Both the position numbers and the translations under genes were made by a program. From Cephalotus follicularis (Eukaryota; Streptophyta; Magnoliopsida; Oxalidales; Cephalotaceae), in NCBI GenBank assembly GCA_001972305.1, contig BDDD01002128.1, positions 77,206 through 141,205 of the forward strand: a stretch of DNA of 64,000 nt, in the 5' to 3' direction. Below are positions 10,878-22,780 of the stretch, piece by piece; the first letter of the stretch is position 1; each line of letters begins with the position of its first letter. A model generated the notes under the pieces. The model was not told the origin of the DNA. It saw only the letters and a list, made by a program, of their open reading frames with translations, and ran no database searches.

Positions 10878-10887
10878 CTATAAATAG
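10878..10887 (+). promoter_or_regulatory. TATA box of D2 5' LTR
   Basis: CTATAAATAG in GAAGGCTATAAATAGAGGC, conserved at 16248-16257 in the 3' LTR. A canonical plant core promoter in U3. Confidence 0.7.
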
Positions 10888-11458
10888 AGGCTCAATCCAT
10901 GAAGAAAACATCAAGCCAAAAGCAAGAATTCAAACAAGCAATATCCAAGCAATACAAGAGTTGTTTTCAAAGCTATTTTGCAAAGTTCTTTGTCTGAGAT
11001 TTTCGAGCTTTATATTTGTTATATCATCCTTGTTAGAGGTTACATATACACTACACAAATACTCAACTCATACATTTGTTGTTTACCCAAGGTCGTTAGT
11101 GCCTTACTCAAAATGTTAGGATTTAGCTTTGGAAAATCCGAGTTAGAATTTAGCTCGCAAAAATTCAAGTTAGGATTGACCTTGTAAAAATCCAAAGTTA
11201 CTGTTTGTGATCGGAGGGATTACATTCTAGTGGAACCTCAAGTGCGGCTTGGGAGAGTTGACGTAGGCACGATTTGTCGAACCACTATAAAATAGTTTGC
11301 ATCTCTCTTATCTTACTCTTTAATTATTCGTAAATTATTTTATTGTCTTGTGTGTTGATTGATATTATTATCATTCTTGTTTTTATTTTTAAAAAGGGTG
11401 GTTATTTTTCACATAACCAATTCACCCCCCTCTTGGTTGCTTTTGTGGACCTATCAAT

Positions 11459-11469
11459 TTGTATCAGAG
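11459..11469 (+). other. Primer-binding site, initiator tRNA-Met
   Basis: TTGTATCAGAG differs at one base from TGGTATCAGAG, the complement of the plant tRNA-iMet 3' end, and lies two bases after the LTR end at 11456. Confidence 0.75.
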
Positions 11470-11510
11470 AGGTTCTAATTGTTTTTCTTAATTGAAATTA
11501 GTTTGATCCT

Positions 11511-13097
11511 ATGGCAACCTTGTTTAATGATAATGTGAGTCAATCTATCAAAAAACCTCCTAGCTTTGATGGAAACAACTATAGTTACTGGAAAACTCGT
11601 ATGACTATTTTTATTCAATCATTGGATTATCAACTGTGGAACATTATTACAAATGGTCTGAAGTTCCCACTAAAATAGTTGATGGTCAAAAGATTTTAAA
11701 AATGAACAATGAGTTTAATGATCATGACTATAAATTACTTCAATTGAATGCTAAGGCAAAACATGTTATATTTTGTGCTTTAAGTCCTAGTGAATTTAAT
11801 CGTGTTTCATCCCTTGATTCTGCAAAGGAAATGTGGGATAGGCTAATGGTTACCTAAGAAGGAACCAACCAGGTAAAGGACACTAAGATAAACTGATGAG
11901 TGCATGATTATGAGTTATTTACTATGCTTGAGAATGAAAATATCTCTAGTATGTATGCTAGATTTAATGATATTATTAATGCTCTAAAAGATCTTGGAAA
12001 AGTATACACTAAGCATGAACTTATAAGCAAGATTCTTAGGTGTTTACCAAAATCATGGGAACCAAAAGTCCCGGCAATAGAGGAAGCTAAATATTTATCA
12101 ACTTTGCCTTTTGAAGACTTGTTGGGATCCTTGATGACACATGAGCTGAGAATGAGCGACCAAGCAAGGAATGAGCCAAAGAAAAAGACAATCGCCTTGA
12201 AAGCATCAAAAGATGAAGAAAGCGATGAAGATAAAGATGTAATGGCTTTGGTTACAAAGAGGATTAGAATAATCCTACTGGACAAAAAGAACTTTTCAAA
12301 GAAGCAATTGAAGAAATTCTAATCGAAAGGAGATTCGAGCAAAAGTTATAAAGAAGAAAAAGTGGTAATATGTTATGAATGCAACAAACCTAGTCACATA
12401 AGGCCGGACTGTCCTAAATTGAAGAAAAAGAAGGAAAAAAAGAAAGCAATGATTGCGACTTGGAGTGATAATGACGATTCAAGTTCGGACGAGGACGAAA
12501 ACGAGGAAATTGCCAACACAACATTTATGGCTATGGAAGATGACAATGAGGTATGTTCTTCATCCCTTAGATATAATGATCTTCAAAATGAAAATAATGA
12601 ATTGCTTGATGTTTTGGATGATCTTAACAAGGAGTATCAATTGTTAAAGAAAATAGCTAGGGATAAAGCCAAAGAAAATGTTGAATTGCAAAAGTACATT
12701 CTTGATATAAAAAAGGATGAAGGCTTAGTTGAAAAGAATTTTGCTTTAGAAAAAGAGAATTCTGAGTTAAAAACGGAAATCGATGCCTTAAAAAAATATT
12801 TTTTCAAAATTCTCTGATAGTAGTAATAAATTGGATAAGTTGCCAGGAATGCAACGTTGTGTGTTTGACAAAGCCGGCTTAGGCTTTGATGAAATGAATA
12901 ATGTACAACATTTTAATAAATTGTTGGATAGAAAGAAAAATATGATTAATTGCAATTATTGTGGAAAGTTTGGACATGTTTCTACTAATTGTTGGTTTAA
13001 AAGAACAAGTACAAAGGTTAAAAGGATATGGGTTCCGAAAGGAACTTTTCCTACTAATGCAAAAGGACCCAAAACCTTTTGGGTACCAAAAAGATAA
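11511..13097 (+). pseudogene. Gag of Sirevirus-like Copia element D2
   Basis: ATG 11511 opens MATLFNDNVSQSIKKPPSFD with the typical Copia gag start (FDGNNYSYWKTRM). A one-base deletion near 11640-11665 shifts the frame. The rest of the capsid domain (LSPSEFNRVSSLDSAKEMWD, LRCLPKSWEPK) follows with stops at about 11855, 11893-11898 and 12320. A CCHC knuckle, CYECNKPSHIRPDC (usual G replaced by S), lies at about 12370, then an acidic DSSSDEDENEE stretch and a long coiled coil (about 12570-12800). After a second frameshift in an A/T run near 12795-12830 come a canonical second knuckle CNYCGKFGHVSTNC and WVPKG/WVPKR repeats. Gag forms particles and packages RNA; this copy is dead. Confidence 0.82.
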
Positions 13098-13765
13098 AAT
13101 TTTGTTTTTGTAGGTGTGCTTGAAGAGGATTGGATAAAAAGATGATCCAAGCACACACATTGTAAGTGTTTATTGCTTTTAATTTTTTGTTAAAATGTTG
13201 CATAATTGTGTTGTTTTTAAAAAAAAATTATGCATATTGTTGTTTGAATATGTATGCAATATCTTGTTTATGAATGTGCCATATTTCTCAATGATTTGAT
13301 GTGTTAAAGTTTTGGAAGAATTTTTTTTTAAAAAAAAAATCAAAGTTTTCATGTTTTAAAATGTTTTCACGTCAATGCTATGTATTAACAGTAACGTTAA
13401 TATACACGTTAATGTATATATAACCTACTGTTTTTACGTGTTAATGAAAATATTGTCCCCTTCTATGCTTTTAGCGTCAACGCTATCGATTAGCGTTAAC
13501 GCTATCGATTAGCGTTAACGTTATATATTCACGTCAACAATGGCGTTAACGTTATTATCCTCTGTACAAAGAATGTACACGATTAACGTTAACGCGTATT
13601 TTAGACGTCGACGCCTAAACTCCTAATATATATTATTTTGGGCATTTTCGTCGACATCCATTCTTTTTGGTGTTAACCTAAGTTTTTCCCTCTTTCTGAT
13701 TATCTCTCAAAAATCAATTTCAAAACCGAAAAATCTTTTGTTTTTCTACCTACAAAAGATCTACA
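13098..13765 (+). other. Spacer where pol is missing, with palindrome cluster
   Basis: Starts with a block (GTGTGCTTGAAGA... to GTAAGTGTTTATTGC, about 13112-13177) shared with D1 at about 3250-3320, so both copies inherited the same gag-to-spacer junction. The palindrome cluster spans 13369-13660 (GCGTTAACGCTATCGATTA repeated around 13480-13530). No coding sequence. Confidence 0.7.
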
Positions 13766-14908
13766 ATGCCGAAGAAGCACTCATCTATTGGAGGAAAGAA
13801 TCCTACTGGGGATAAATACAAGGATATCTATGCAAGGAGGAAAGTGCTCTGTGGAAGGATTGTGGATTTTGGCTTTACATCAGGTGATAATTTCCAATTA
13901 GAGCAATGGTTTACTGCTTTAGGTTGGAGAGACTATTTCACTATTAATGTTCCTTATTATGTTGAGCTTGTTAAAGAGTTTTATAGTAATATGGTGGATG
14001 TTAGTGAGGATTGTGATTCCTTGGAGATGAGTAGAAATGTGGTTAAATTTGATGATAAGTTGTTAGGTAATATCTTAGGAGTGCCTACTGATGGTTCTAT
14101 GTTTTTTGAGTCCAAAAAATGGCCAGAGGATCCCGAGCTTGTGCTTGAGGATTGTTTGAGGGTATTCTACCTTAACGAAAATGGTTTTGGAGGCATGGCA
14201 AAGCCTACCAATTTGCTAGGTGCTGAGCATAGGCTGCTCCACCACATCATAACCACTCATGTTCTCCCTACTTCTGGCGGGCATGAGAAAATGAGCTACC
14301 AAGATCTTTACATTATGTGGCATGTGGTGACTGGAAAAGCTTTAAATCTTCCTCACCTCATCATGAAAAACATGCTTAGAGCAACTTCTAAGTTGGATGG
14401 TGCACTACCATATGGGATGGTGATCACCAAGATCCTTTCTCATTTTGGAATTGTGGTCGGTAATGAAGTTGCCTCAATAATTGATGTAAGAGATATTTAT
14501 AATGCCTCTTCACTGAAAAGGATGGGCTAGAAGAGAGAGTTTGAGGTTGGTAAAGGCAATGTTTGGATGCCTAAGGAAGGTGGAAGAAGGAAGAGGAGAA
14601 TTGAAGGTGAAGAGGAGCACGGTGAAGCTCAAAGGATTAGACCTACCCCTACATCACAACAACAAGCAAGCATCAGTAATTCTTCAACCTTGGAGAGTCT
14701 TTTGACTGAAATAAAGAAGATGAATATAAAGATGGACAACTTACGAGAAGAGTTACTTGATCTTTCTGATGATCAAAGAAGAAGAATTAGAAGAATCGAG
14801 AAGAAGATGATTACAAAAGGATTAATTAAAGCTGCTGATATCTCTTCATCGGAATCTGAAGAAGAAGAAGAAGAAGAAGAAGGAGGAGGAGAAAAAGTGC
14901 AATCTTAA
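13766..14908 (+). pseudogene. Extra ORF of element D2, 'putative plant transposon protein' family
   Basis: Open from ATG 13766 (MPKKHSSIGGK) to 14908 except for one in-frame TAG (14528-14530) replacing the Trp of MGWKR. It contains RRKVLCGRIVDFGF, LEQWF, KKWPEDPELVLEDCLR, GGMAKPTNLLG, HRLLHHI, MSYQDLYIMWHVVTGK and MKNMLRA, then a basic GGRRKRR linker, a coiled coil and a Glu-rich tail. The basic start, globular middle, coiled coil and acidic tail suggest a nuclear or nucleic-acid-associated oligomer rather than an envelope protein; that is inference. A single nonsense lesion against several in gag suggests either chance or later loss. Confidence 0.8.
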
Positions 14909-15576
14909 TTTTCTGTTTTTCTGGACATCTTTTATGCTGTTTTCTATGGGAAGTGTATTTTGTTTTAAACCTCTTGGATTATGGTTTGATGATCTATTTT
15001 TTGTGATACAATGAAGTTTGTTGATGATGGATTATATGTTTGTGATATACAATATTTAAAGTTTTAATCTATACTATGTGCTTATAATTCTTCTTTGATT
15101 GAATTTTTTAGGGGGAGTTTGTGCTGTTAAATTATGATATCATATGTTAAATCCCTGTTTTTTGATAGTTGGTGATGCATCTATTCAGGAGGAGTTTTTG
15201 TTTACTCAACCTTTTTGATGATTTCCAAAAAGGGGGAGTGGTAGTTGTTTATAAAGTGGTTATGATATGCTTATGTTTTTGTTAAGTTTATAAGAAGTCT
15301 TTATATGTTATAAGGTAAAAGTTTTTGGTATCTTAATGAGATTGTTGTTGAGTATTGTTACTTATAAATGTTTTAGTATATCTTGTTTAAAAAGGCTTAA
15401 AGAAAGTCATATAATTGATATAATTGGTATGTCTTGCATGATTTGATAAAGTTATATCTTACATATGTTGAAGAGAGTTATTGAATTGCATATGAAGAAA
15501 GTTATTGCTTATGTTGTTTTATGCATTTTTATGCATTTTATTGTGTTTGTTTTGTCATCATAAAAAAGGGGGAGAT
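14909..15576 (+). other. 3' untranslated region of D2 with multiple polypurine tracts
   Basis: AT-rich sequence without a gene. GGGGGAG tracts sit at about 15110-15117 and 15227-15238, and the LTR-proximal AAAAAAGGGGGAGAT at 15562-15576. Each resembles the tracts at 5306-5593 and 63076-63452. Confidence 0.7.
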
Positions 15577-15707
15577 TATTGACATTTATATGTTACAATC
15601 CTTGTTTTGATGATTACAAAACACCTAATGAGTTCGCTTGATGTGAAGGAATCATTATCTAAGTTAACTTATGTTGCAAAAAAGCTAAAACTTTCATATC
15701 AGAACTA

Positions 15708-16120
15708 TTGGCGTCAACGACTATGATATAGGCGTCAACGTGCTGGGAATAGGCACATGTTCTGGGCTTGAAAGGATGATTTACGTCAACGCTATTTATT
15801 ATCCACGTCAACGTGTTGAGAAATTTATGCATTTCGTTAACGCCTTGAGGAAGACGTTAACGTAAATGGTTTGGATGTTAACGCAGAAAACAAGTGGAGT
15901 CAACACCTTGTCTATAGATGTCAATGCAAATGGTGTACATTTCGGACAGTGAGTTTGGACGTTAACGCGAAGGTATTATGGAGTCAACTCAAATGATATT
16001 AGCATCAACGCTATGTAGGTGCGTCAAGGTGAATAGAACTGAAGCTGAAGGAAAGATTGAAGAGTTAACGCAAAGAACCACAGGAGATAGACGTCAACAC
16101 CATGTGTATGCGTCAACGCC
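15708..16120 (+). promoter_or_regulatory. GTYRAC palindrome cluster 6 (U3 of D2 3' LTR)
   Basis: Same cluster as 10288-10752 with several units lost (compare around 15910-15930 and 16085-16120). The TATA box follows at 16248. Confidence 0.55.
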
Positions 16121-16395
16121 AATGACAGCCTGACTTAAAAATTACAAATATTGAAGGTGTTGAAATGGTGTGATCCTTTCCATACTTGATTCAAACGGCT
16201 CTCTGACAATTCCTGGACTTTAGCAACGGTAACAAACATCTGAAGGCTATAAATAGAGGGTCAATCCATGAAGAAAATATCAAGCCAAAAGCAAGAATTC
16301 AAACAAGCAATATCCAAGCAATACAAGAGTTGTTTCCAAAGCTATTTTGCAAAGTTCTTTGTCTCAGGTTTTTGAGCTTTATATTTGTTATATCA

Positions 16396-19300
16396 TGTAA
16401 CACCCCCCGAACGGTGGGAGTCGTTACGGTTCCTAGTCCGAGACTAAACATAACCTATCATGAAATATAACTCGATTTTATTCCTTTTTATTAGATTATT
16501 AACTCATCTTTTATTGAAATTGCGTGATGGTCTAAAACTTAATATTAATAGTCTGAAAACTTTATTCATAATCTAAAACATTGTCTAGGACTTTATTCAT
16601 AATATGAAAGCTTAAACATAGTCTGGAAGGTTAAACATAAACCAAAAGCTTAAACATAATTCAAATTTATAACTAAAAGGCGTAACATTGTTCAAATAGG
16701 GGTTCTAACATGACCATAAAAATAACTAAACATAACCGAACCAATCTCCTAGGTGATCCTCATCATAGGTGACATCTCGCTCAACACACATTGCCCCGAT
16801 GCTGTCCTAGAATACCTGCCGCATGGAAACAAAAACGCGACTGAGCAAACCTCAGTACGGATATAGAGTCATAAAACATAAAACGATAATTTAAAAGATA
16901 GAAAACACCTGAATCTTTAAATATCATATACCTTATGCATAAAATAGTTTAACATTATTTATAAAAGCGGAGGTAAGTAGTCATACAATCAATTCAAAAC
17001 GAATATCTAATTTTCAAAGCGTTATTCAATTTCAAAACATAATTCAAGTTCAAAATCCCAAAACATTTTCAAAACGAAAAACAAACAAACAGAGACTTAT
17101 CCGATTCCATAATCTCATTACTGAGATCCAAACATATAACAGAAACTTATCCGATTCCATAATCTCATTACCGAGATCCAAAGTACATACACATATGCAT
17201 AGGTGCAAGGGGTTCATGAGGCCCACATGCCAAACGGAAAGACGTGTACGGCACTACACAATCAATCCCCAGAATCCATATCCTTAACATATCAGATACT
17301 AGAGTATACCCATACGCCTCTATCACACATATCGGATCCATAAATCCACCTCATGGGATTTATTCATAACATAGAGAGACGCCGTAGTCGAATCACACTG
17401 CTACGGAAGTGTCATGTCCCCGTGCCAGGCCTACGACATGCCTATGGTACCTCCATAGGTAGGAAATATCTCTGTGTATATCCTTATTTCAATTACATTG
17501 TTTTATTTCTAAAAACAATTTAAAAATGTAAACACTTTTTCTAAACATTTTATGGACATAGCAAAATCATTACATAGTATCAACTCATTTATTTTCCACT
17601 ATAAGAGATGATCGAATCATATTTCTTAACATATCATAGCATAAGAATAAAGTCAAGAACATTAAATTCGCAAAATGTCAACTGACTTTTATTTTCAAAA
17701 TCGTATCGAATCATAAAACATAGCCAAGTTCATAAAACAAAAGGAATCGCATTTGAATTCATTTCAGTAAAACCAAAGGAAGAGACCAAGAATAAAGAAT
17801 CGGTACATTATCCATAAAGTAAAACTATCTTTTTACTATAAAAACAGTAGGAGGGTATCAAAGAAAGAGTTATTCGTACGTTATTCATAAAGTAAAACTA
17901 ACATTTTTACTATAATAAAATCAATAGGAGCGCCAAAGAAAGAGTGATCCGTACCTTAAGCGATCACAAAAATAACTTTACGAATTGACCAACAATTTTT
18001 AATTGTCCCTCTTAGCACACAAATCTAAAAGATATAATATCATTCATATAAGAATTCAAAAATCACTTTTAAACATCAAACAACAATTTAATAGTGTTTA
18101 AAACAGACTCCAAATCATTAGACGAACAAACGGATTACAAAACTTAAAACCAGAAAATTTACTGGACAATTCCAGTCGACTGTATCAAAATCCAGTCGAC
18201 TACTCAAAGGGTGGCAGTTGACTGTGCTGCATAGGCAGCCGACTACTCAAACTGGATTGAATCTAGTCGACTGTGACAGGGGTCCAGTCGACTGTGAAAG
18301 GCCAAACAGCCGACTGTTTTCAAGAGGCAGTCGACTACTCAATGGCTAACAGTCGACTGTTTAAATGGACAGTCGACTGTTCTGCTCGACAGAACAGCAA
18401 AACACAACAGTTTCAATTCCAATTTTCTGTCAAAACCATTTTTACTACATTACCAGATGATTTTAAACACTTATATAGGTCTTATGTGACTTAACCGTGG
18501 CATTTAAACATCCAAAATCAAAAAGTTCACGCAGTTGGTGATCACACTTTTAAAGAGAAGCAAGTTCCAATTCTTTATATGCATAACTATGTGATCAATT
18601 TCTATCATATACCAGTTTCTAGTTTCAATATCTGTTTATAACCATTACTAAACACCTCAGGGCTTGCTAACAATCCCAGAAACATTAACCAAGTATACAT
18701 GGCAGGGATTAAAACAAAACATGCTAGCAACCAACATGCAATAGACTTTGTCAACCTTAAAACAAAACTAAATGCTAACCATAATAACAGAGGAACAAAC
18801 CTGATTCAGTGAAGCAAAGAAGACAAAAACAGGCTCTAATCCTTGCAATTTTGGCTACTAGGAGAGAGACACACAATGGAGGCACAAACAATGGATAATG
18901 GCATACATATACAATATAGGAAAGGCAATTTAGGTTATGGTAATGCAAAAAAGGAATCCAAATCTGATATAATGTGGAAATAGGGCATAATGTCGGGATT
19001 GGGGGTGATAAAGAAGGAAGAAAATCTGTTTTGTGAGGGAGAGGAAGAGAGACATACGGGTGAGGGAGAGGGAAGAATAGGAAACAAAATAAAATTGCCA
19101 TAATACTCCTTTTATTTCCAAATAAAACAATTTTGCCTTATTACTAATATAAAAAAAACTAATTTAAACTAATTTACAATACATAAAATTAATTTTACTT
19201 ATCCATAATCATATTCCAAACAATATACCACAGCCCAAAGATAGTATCACATGGCTCAAAATTAACGTCTTTAAGCCTAAAACATAAAAGCCCAATTTAA

Positions 19301-19402
19301 ATTGACCAACCATATAATAAAATAAAATTCCAAAATATACACACCAACATAAAAATCAAACAAAAATCCGAAAATAAGCACACGAACAAACGAGGTATTA
19401 CA
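16396..19402 (-). mobile_element. Solo LTR, Gypsy type (G2), nested in D2 3' LTR
   Basis: TGTAACACCCCCCGAACGG ... GAGGTATTACA, 3007 bp, with perfect TSD tatca (16391-16395, 19403-19407). The uninterrupted site is visible in the 5' LTR at about 11020. It shares blocks in reverse orientation with 30482-34692 (17425-17465 against 33633-33690, and the GTACGGCACTACACAATC block), so the two are members of one LTR family in opposite orientation. No internal domain. Confidence 0.82.
18172..18385. promoter_or_regulatory. CAGTCGACTG palindrome cluster in G2
   Basis: About ten copies of (C/T)AGTCGACTG/CCGACTACTC-like words. The core is the same GTCGAC, but flanks are CA..TG rather than GC..GC. Confidence 0.6.
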
Positions 19403-20587
19403 TATCATCCTTGTTAGAGGTTACATATACACTACACAAATACTCAACTCATACATTTGTTGTTTACCCAAGGTAGTTAGTACCTTACTCAAAAAGTTAG
19501 GATTTGGCTTTGGAAAATCTGAGTTAGAATTTAGCTCGCAAAAATTCAAGTTAGGATTGACCTTGTAAAAATCCATAGTTACTGTTTGTTATCAGAGGGA
19601 TTACATTCTAGTGGAACCTCAAGTGCGGCTTGGGAGAGTGGACGTAGGCACGATTTGTTGAACCACTATAAAATAGTTTGCATCTCTCTTCTCTTACTCT
19701 TTAACTATTCGCAAATTAATTTATTGTCTTGTGTGTTGATTGATATTATTATCATTCTTGTTTTTATTTTTAAAAAGGGTGGTTATTTTTCGCATAACCA
19801 ATTCACCCCCATTTTAGTTGCTTTTGTGGACCTATCAGGATTAATGTCATCCCAGGTAAAATCGTGATAACTATAATTATATGAACGCATTGAGGCTATC
19901 GGAAGACTTCCCAGGAAACCACTCGTTTCCAACCTCCCAAGTGCCTGGCCAGGACTATATGTCTTCAACGGTCATAGATGTTATGAACTTGTAACTCTCA
20001 ACACGGGTGTGATGATCCCATCTTGCACACTCGCCCATACATCTCAATGCAGCTCCCCCAAGGCCCAAAGACAACCCTTTTGCCAGCACGTGGCTAGTGC
20101 TGGGGAAGGCAGAAATCAAAGCTAAGCGGTTACTACACAACGCATGCCAGCCGCTCAGGTCTAAGGACACAACCCAAGTCACGTATGGCCTACTAGTCAC
20201 CTTTGACTATATACTATCGAGACAATAGGAATCCTATTGACAAAGGTGTTGACTCTCCAAATAGTGTTCCTATGGTGGGTCTGTTCAGTGACATGCCTCC
20301 AGCGTGCACCCGCATTAGCTTTAGAGTAAACCCAAATGGCAACGAGATGATCCATCCCCCACACACAAGAGGGCAAGCACAATACGACAAGTCTTTACGG
20401 TTCATCAATTGCGCTAAAAAGTAAACCTATTGTTAGGTTAGGGGTGTCCCTGTATGCCACGGTATGACTCATTGTTTATATATATACACTCTTGATTTAA
20501 ACTGTAATGCCCCGGATATATGTATACATATATATATATATTATTATATCTATATATACATATTAAAAAAAAAAAAAAAGGAAAAGC

Positions 20588-20609
20588 GCCTGGCGTTTTA
20601 ACGCCAGGC
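20588..20609 (+). other. Perfect stem-loop near the transcript start of LTR G3
   Basis: GCCTGGCGTT - TT - AACGCCAGGC: 10-bp arms, 2-nt loop, downstream of a TATATATATA-rich stretch (20521-20565) and just before the GA-rich leader. A different-sequence stem-loop occupies the same place in G6. Confidence 0.6.
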
Positions 20610-20733
20610 ACTTAAGCAAGAAAGGAGAGACTTCGGGAGAGGGAGCGCGAGAGAGAGAAGCAGAGGGGGAGAGAGACGCCGGCGAAATGCGACGCCGGAA
20701 AGGGAGAGCGCCGGTCGGAATGCACAGCCAACG

Positions 20734-21426
20734 GTAAGCTTCTTCCTCCTCCCTTCTTTTCCTTTCCTTTTCCCCGGCGCCTTGCACCACTGTCATGCCA
20801 CTGCCGTGCGTTCCACCACCGGGAACCGTCACGGGTAGAGCGGGTTTTGGTCTTGAAGACTAGCTCTTCCATTTTTGGTGGCTGTTGAGGCGTTTCCTGA
20901 TCGGAATCGGCCGGAACGCGAAGGCTGAGTCAACCCAGTGGGTTTGAAGCGATGAAGCCTGTGACACGGCGTTTCACACCGAGTCACGGCGAGTTACGGC
21001 CACCAGTGGCTTGATTGAAGGATTTTGATGTCGGTTATGGCATTTTGGAGTGATGATCAGAACTGTTGAGTCCGGCGAGTCGACTCAGTGAGTCGAACTC
21101 ACTGTCGGCCGTGACCGCCGGTTCCTTGGCGAGTCTCGGCGAGTCTCTGGCTGCGATGCGTCAAACTGATGATTGTATGGCATTTTTGGGTGATGACTGA
21201 AATTATGGATGACCGACGAGTTGACTCAGTGAGTCGACTCGTCGCCACCTGCGACACGGCGCTCGACGTCGAGTCTCCAACAGATACGAATTGATCGACC
21301 AATGTGGAGTCTGTTTATGGGAGTCGCTGGAGCTAAGTGAATTGGCTGAAAACTGGCCGAAGCTCCGATGGCGGCTGTGCTTGGTTTCCGTGCGTAGAGT
21401 GTAACAGAAACGTGTTGTATATGCAG
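20734..21426 (+). other. Candidate leader intron in LTR G3
   Basis: Donor ACG|GTAAGC, acceptor TTGTATATGCAG|GG, after a GA-rich leader. G6 has the equivalent pair (41133-41681). No transcript evidence is available here. Confidence 0.35.
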
Positions 21427-21827
21427 GGTGAATGAAGTGATCAAGGATAGGAAGTTCCCAAGCGATGGCGATTCGATAGCCGGTTTAAGCTTGGAGGAGC
21501 TGACGGTTCGTGGGTTCTGCTACAGAATCCCTGGAATAGCAAGCGCAACTGTTGTTACTGCTTCAACTGGCAGGTTATACTATTTGCACTGCATTCATGC
21601 ACTTCAATGAATTGTGTGGATTTTTACTGTACTAGTGTCACTGAGTGTTGATTGACTGCTATAGTTACTGTGTGAACTGTTACTGTTTGACTGCGATTAC
21701 TGGTTGTTTCACCGACTGGGAACTGGGTATTGATTTACAAACCGTTTATACCAAACTGAAACTGATTTCATGGACTTCGGACATAGTTCCTTTGATTTGC
21801 GAACTGCTTTGCGAACTGTTGTTTCTA

Positions 21828-21995
21828 ATAAAACCGTCGACACTTTACTGCTTGCAAAACTGACCCGTCGACGCTTTCATGCCTTCAAACTGAGTAGTCG
21901 ATGCTTCATATTTGTGCTTTCTAAAACCATCGTCTCTTTTGTGTGTTAAACTGAATAGTCGACACTTTACGCTTTTAAACTAAACTAGTCAACGC
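21828..21995 (+). promoter_or_regulatory. GTCGACGCTT words in LTR G3
   Basis: CCGTCGACACTT, CCGTCGACGCTTTC, TAGTCGATGC, TAGTCGACACTT and TAGTCAACGCTTAG, spaced about 30-60 bases. GAGTCGACTCA words lie upstream within the candidate intron (21076-21100, 21218-21240). Confidence 0.5.
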
Positions 21996-22587
21996 TTAGT
22001 GCCTTGTTTTGCGAAATGGCACTGTTTCTCACTGTTTTCAAATTCAAACTGTTTCTTCTCTAAATTGATTCCGTAGGAAGCCTCCCTAAGGCCTTGTATC
22101 CTATGTGAATCCTCTTTTAACACTGTTAAAGCTTTGACTCAAGTTTTCTAAGTGATTCTTGAAGAAAGTGCCACAAAAGAGTTTTATACAAACGATTTTC
22201 AAGAATGGTTAGGATAGCTCATTTGGGACCTCTGGACGCGGATGATCTCATTGGACTTCCTCTCCATTGTTTTACAAACTCGATAGGGACCAACAAACTG
22301 CTACTGTTACTGAACTGTTACTGAAGCTGTTTTTGTTACTGAACTGTTACTGAAACTGTTACTGTTACTGAACTGTTACTGAAAACTGTTTTATAGCTGT
22401 TTTGACGAATGTGGATCTTACATTGATCCTTTAGGTCCCTATCATTTCTACTGATTATAGTAATACTGTTACGGGTACGGGTACTGTATGATTACTGTCA
22501 TGACTGATACTGTTGAGACGAAACGAGATAACCCATTCATACTCTTCATTTCCGTCATGAAGGTTATGAATGTTAAACCACATAATA

Positions 22588-22780
22588 TAGGTTGGACAAA
22601 TGTGAACAGTCGAAACGATATAGGCTGGACAAATGTGAACAGCCGAAACGATATAGGCTGGACAAATGTGAACAGTCAAGACAATAGAGGCTGGACATTT
22701 GTGAACAGTCGAGACAATATAGGCTGGACAGTTGTGAACAATCGAGACGATATTGGTTTGGACCATTGTGAACAAGCCCT
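22588..22780 (+). repeat. 33-bp minisatellite in LTR G3
   Basis: Six units of about 33 bp on a GATATAGGCTGGACAAATGT plus GAACAGTCGAAAC pattern. Adjacent CTGTTACTGAACTGTTACTG simple arrays lie at 22300-22400 and 23000-23200. Confidence 0.7.

Larger units (their letters stand above)
10156..11456 (+). repeat. 5' LTR of D2
   Basis: TGTTGACATTTTTATG ... TTTGTGGACCTATCA, 1301 bp, followed within three bases by the PBS. Its palindrome cluster (10288-10752) has slightly more units than the 3' LTR copy. Confidence 0.88.
10156..19837 (+). mobile_element. Complete non-autonomous Sirevirus-like Copia element (D2), pol-less
   Basis: 5' LTR 10156-11456, PBS, gag 11511-13097, spacer with palindromes, extra ORF 13766-14908, multiple PPTs, 3' LTR 15577-19837 (interrupted by solo LTR 16396-19402). 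The TSD is ggact (10151-10155) / ggatt (19838-19842), one mismatch. The uninterrupted target sequence occurs at about 38410 (GGGTTTGGATTAAATGTC). No protease, integrase, RT or RNase H is present. It must have moved using pol supplied by another element. Confidence 0.85.
15577..19837 (+). repeat. 3' LTR of D2, interrupted
   Basis: Starts TATTGACATTTATATG (the terminal TG has become TA) after the PPT and ends GGACCTATCA at 19837. Solo LTR G2 is inserted at 16396-19402 with TSD tatca. Without it the LTR is about 1249 bp against 1301 bp for the 5' LTR; most of the difference lies in the palindrome cluster (15708-16120). Confidence 0.85.

Noticed and set aside
11908..12285. 125-codon minus-strand frame within the D2 gag
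   Set aside because: Antisense shadow of the gag capsid region, whose sense frame has clear Copia gag motifs.
20563..20872. Arg/Ser-rich minus-strand frames in G3
   Set aside because: Antisense to the GA-rich leader; composition-driven.
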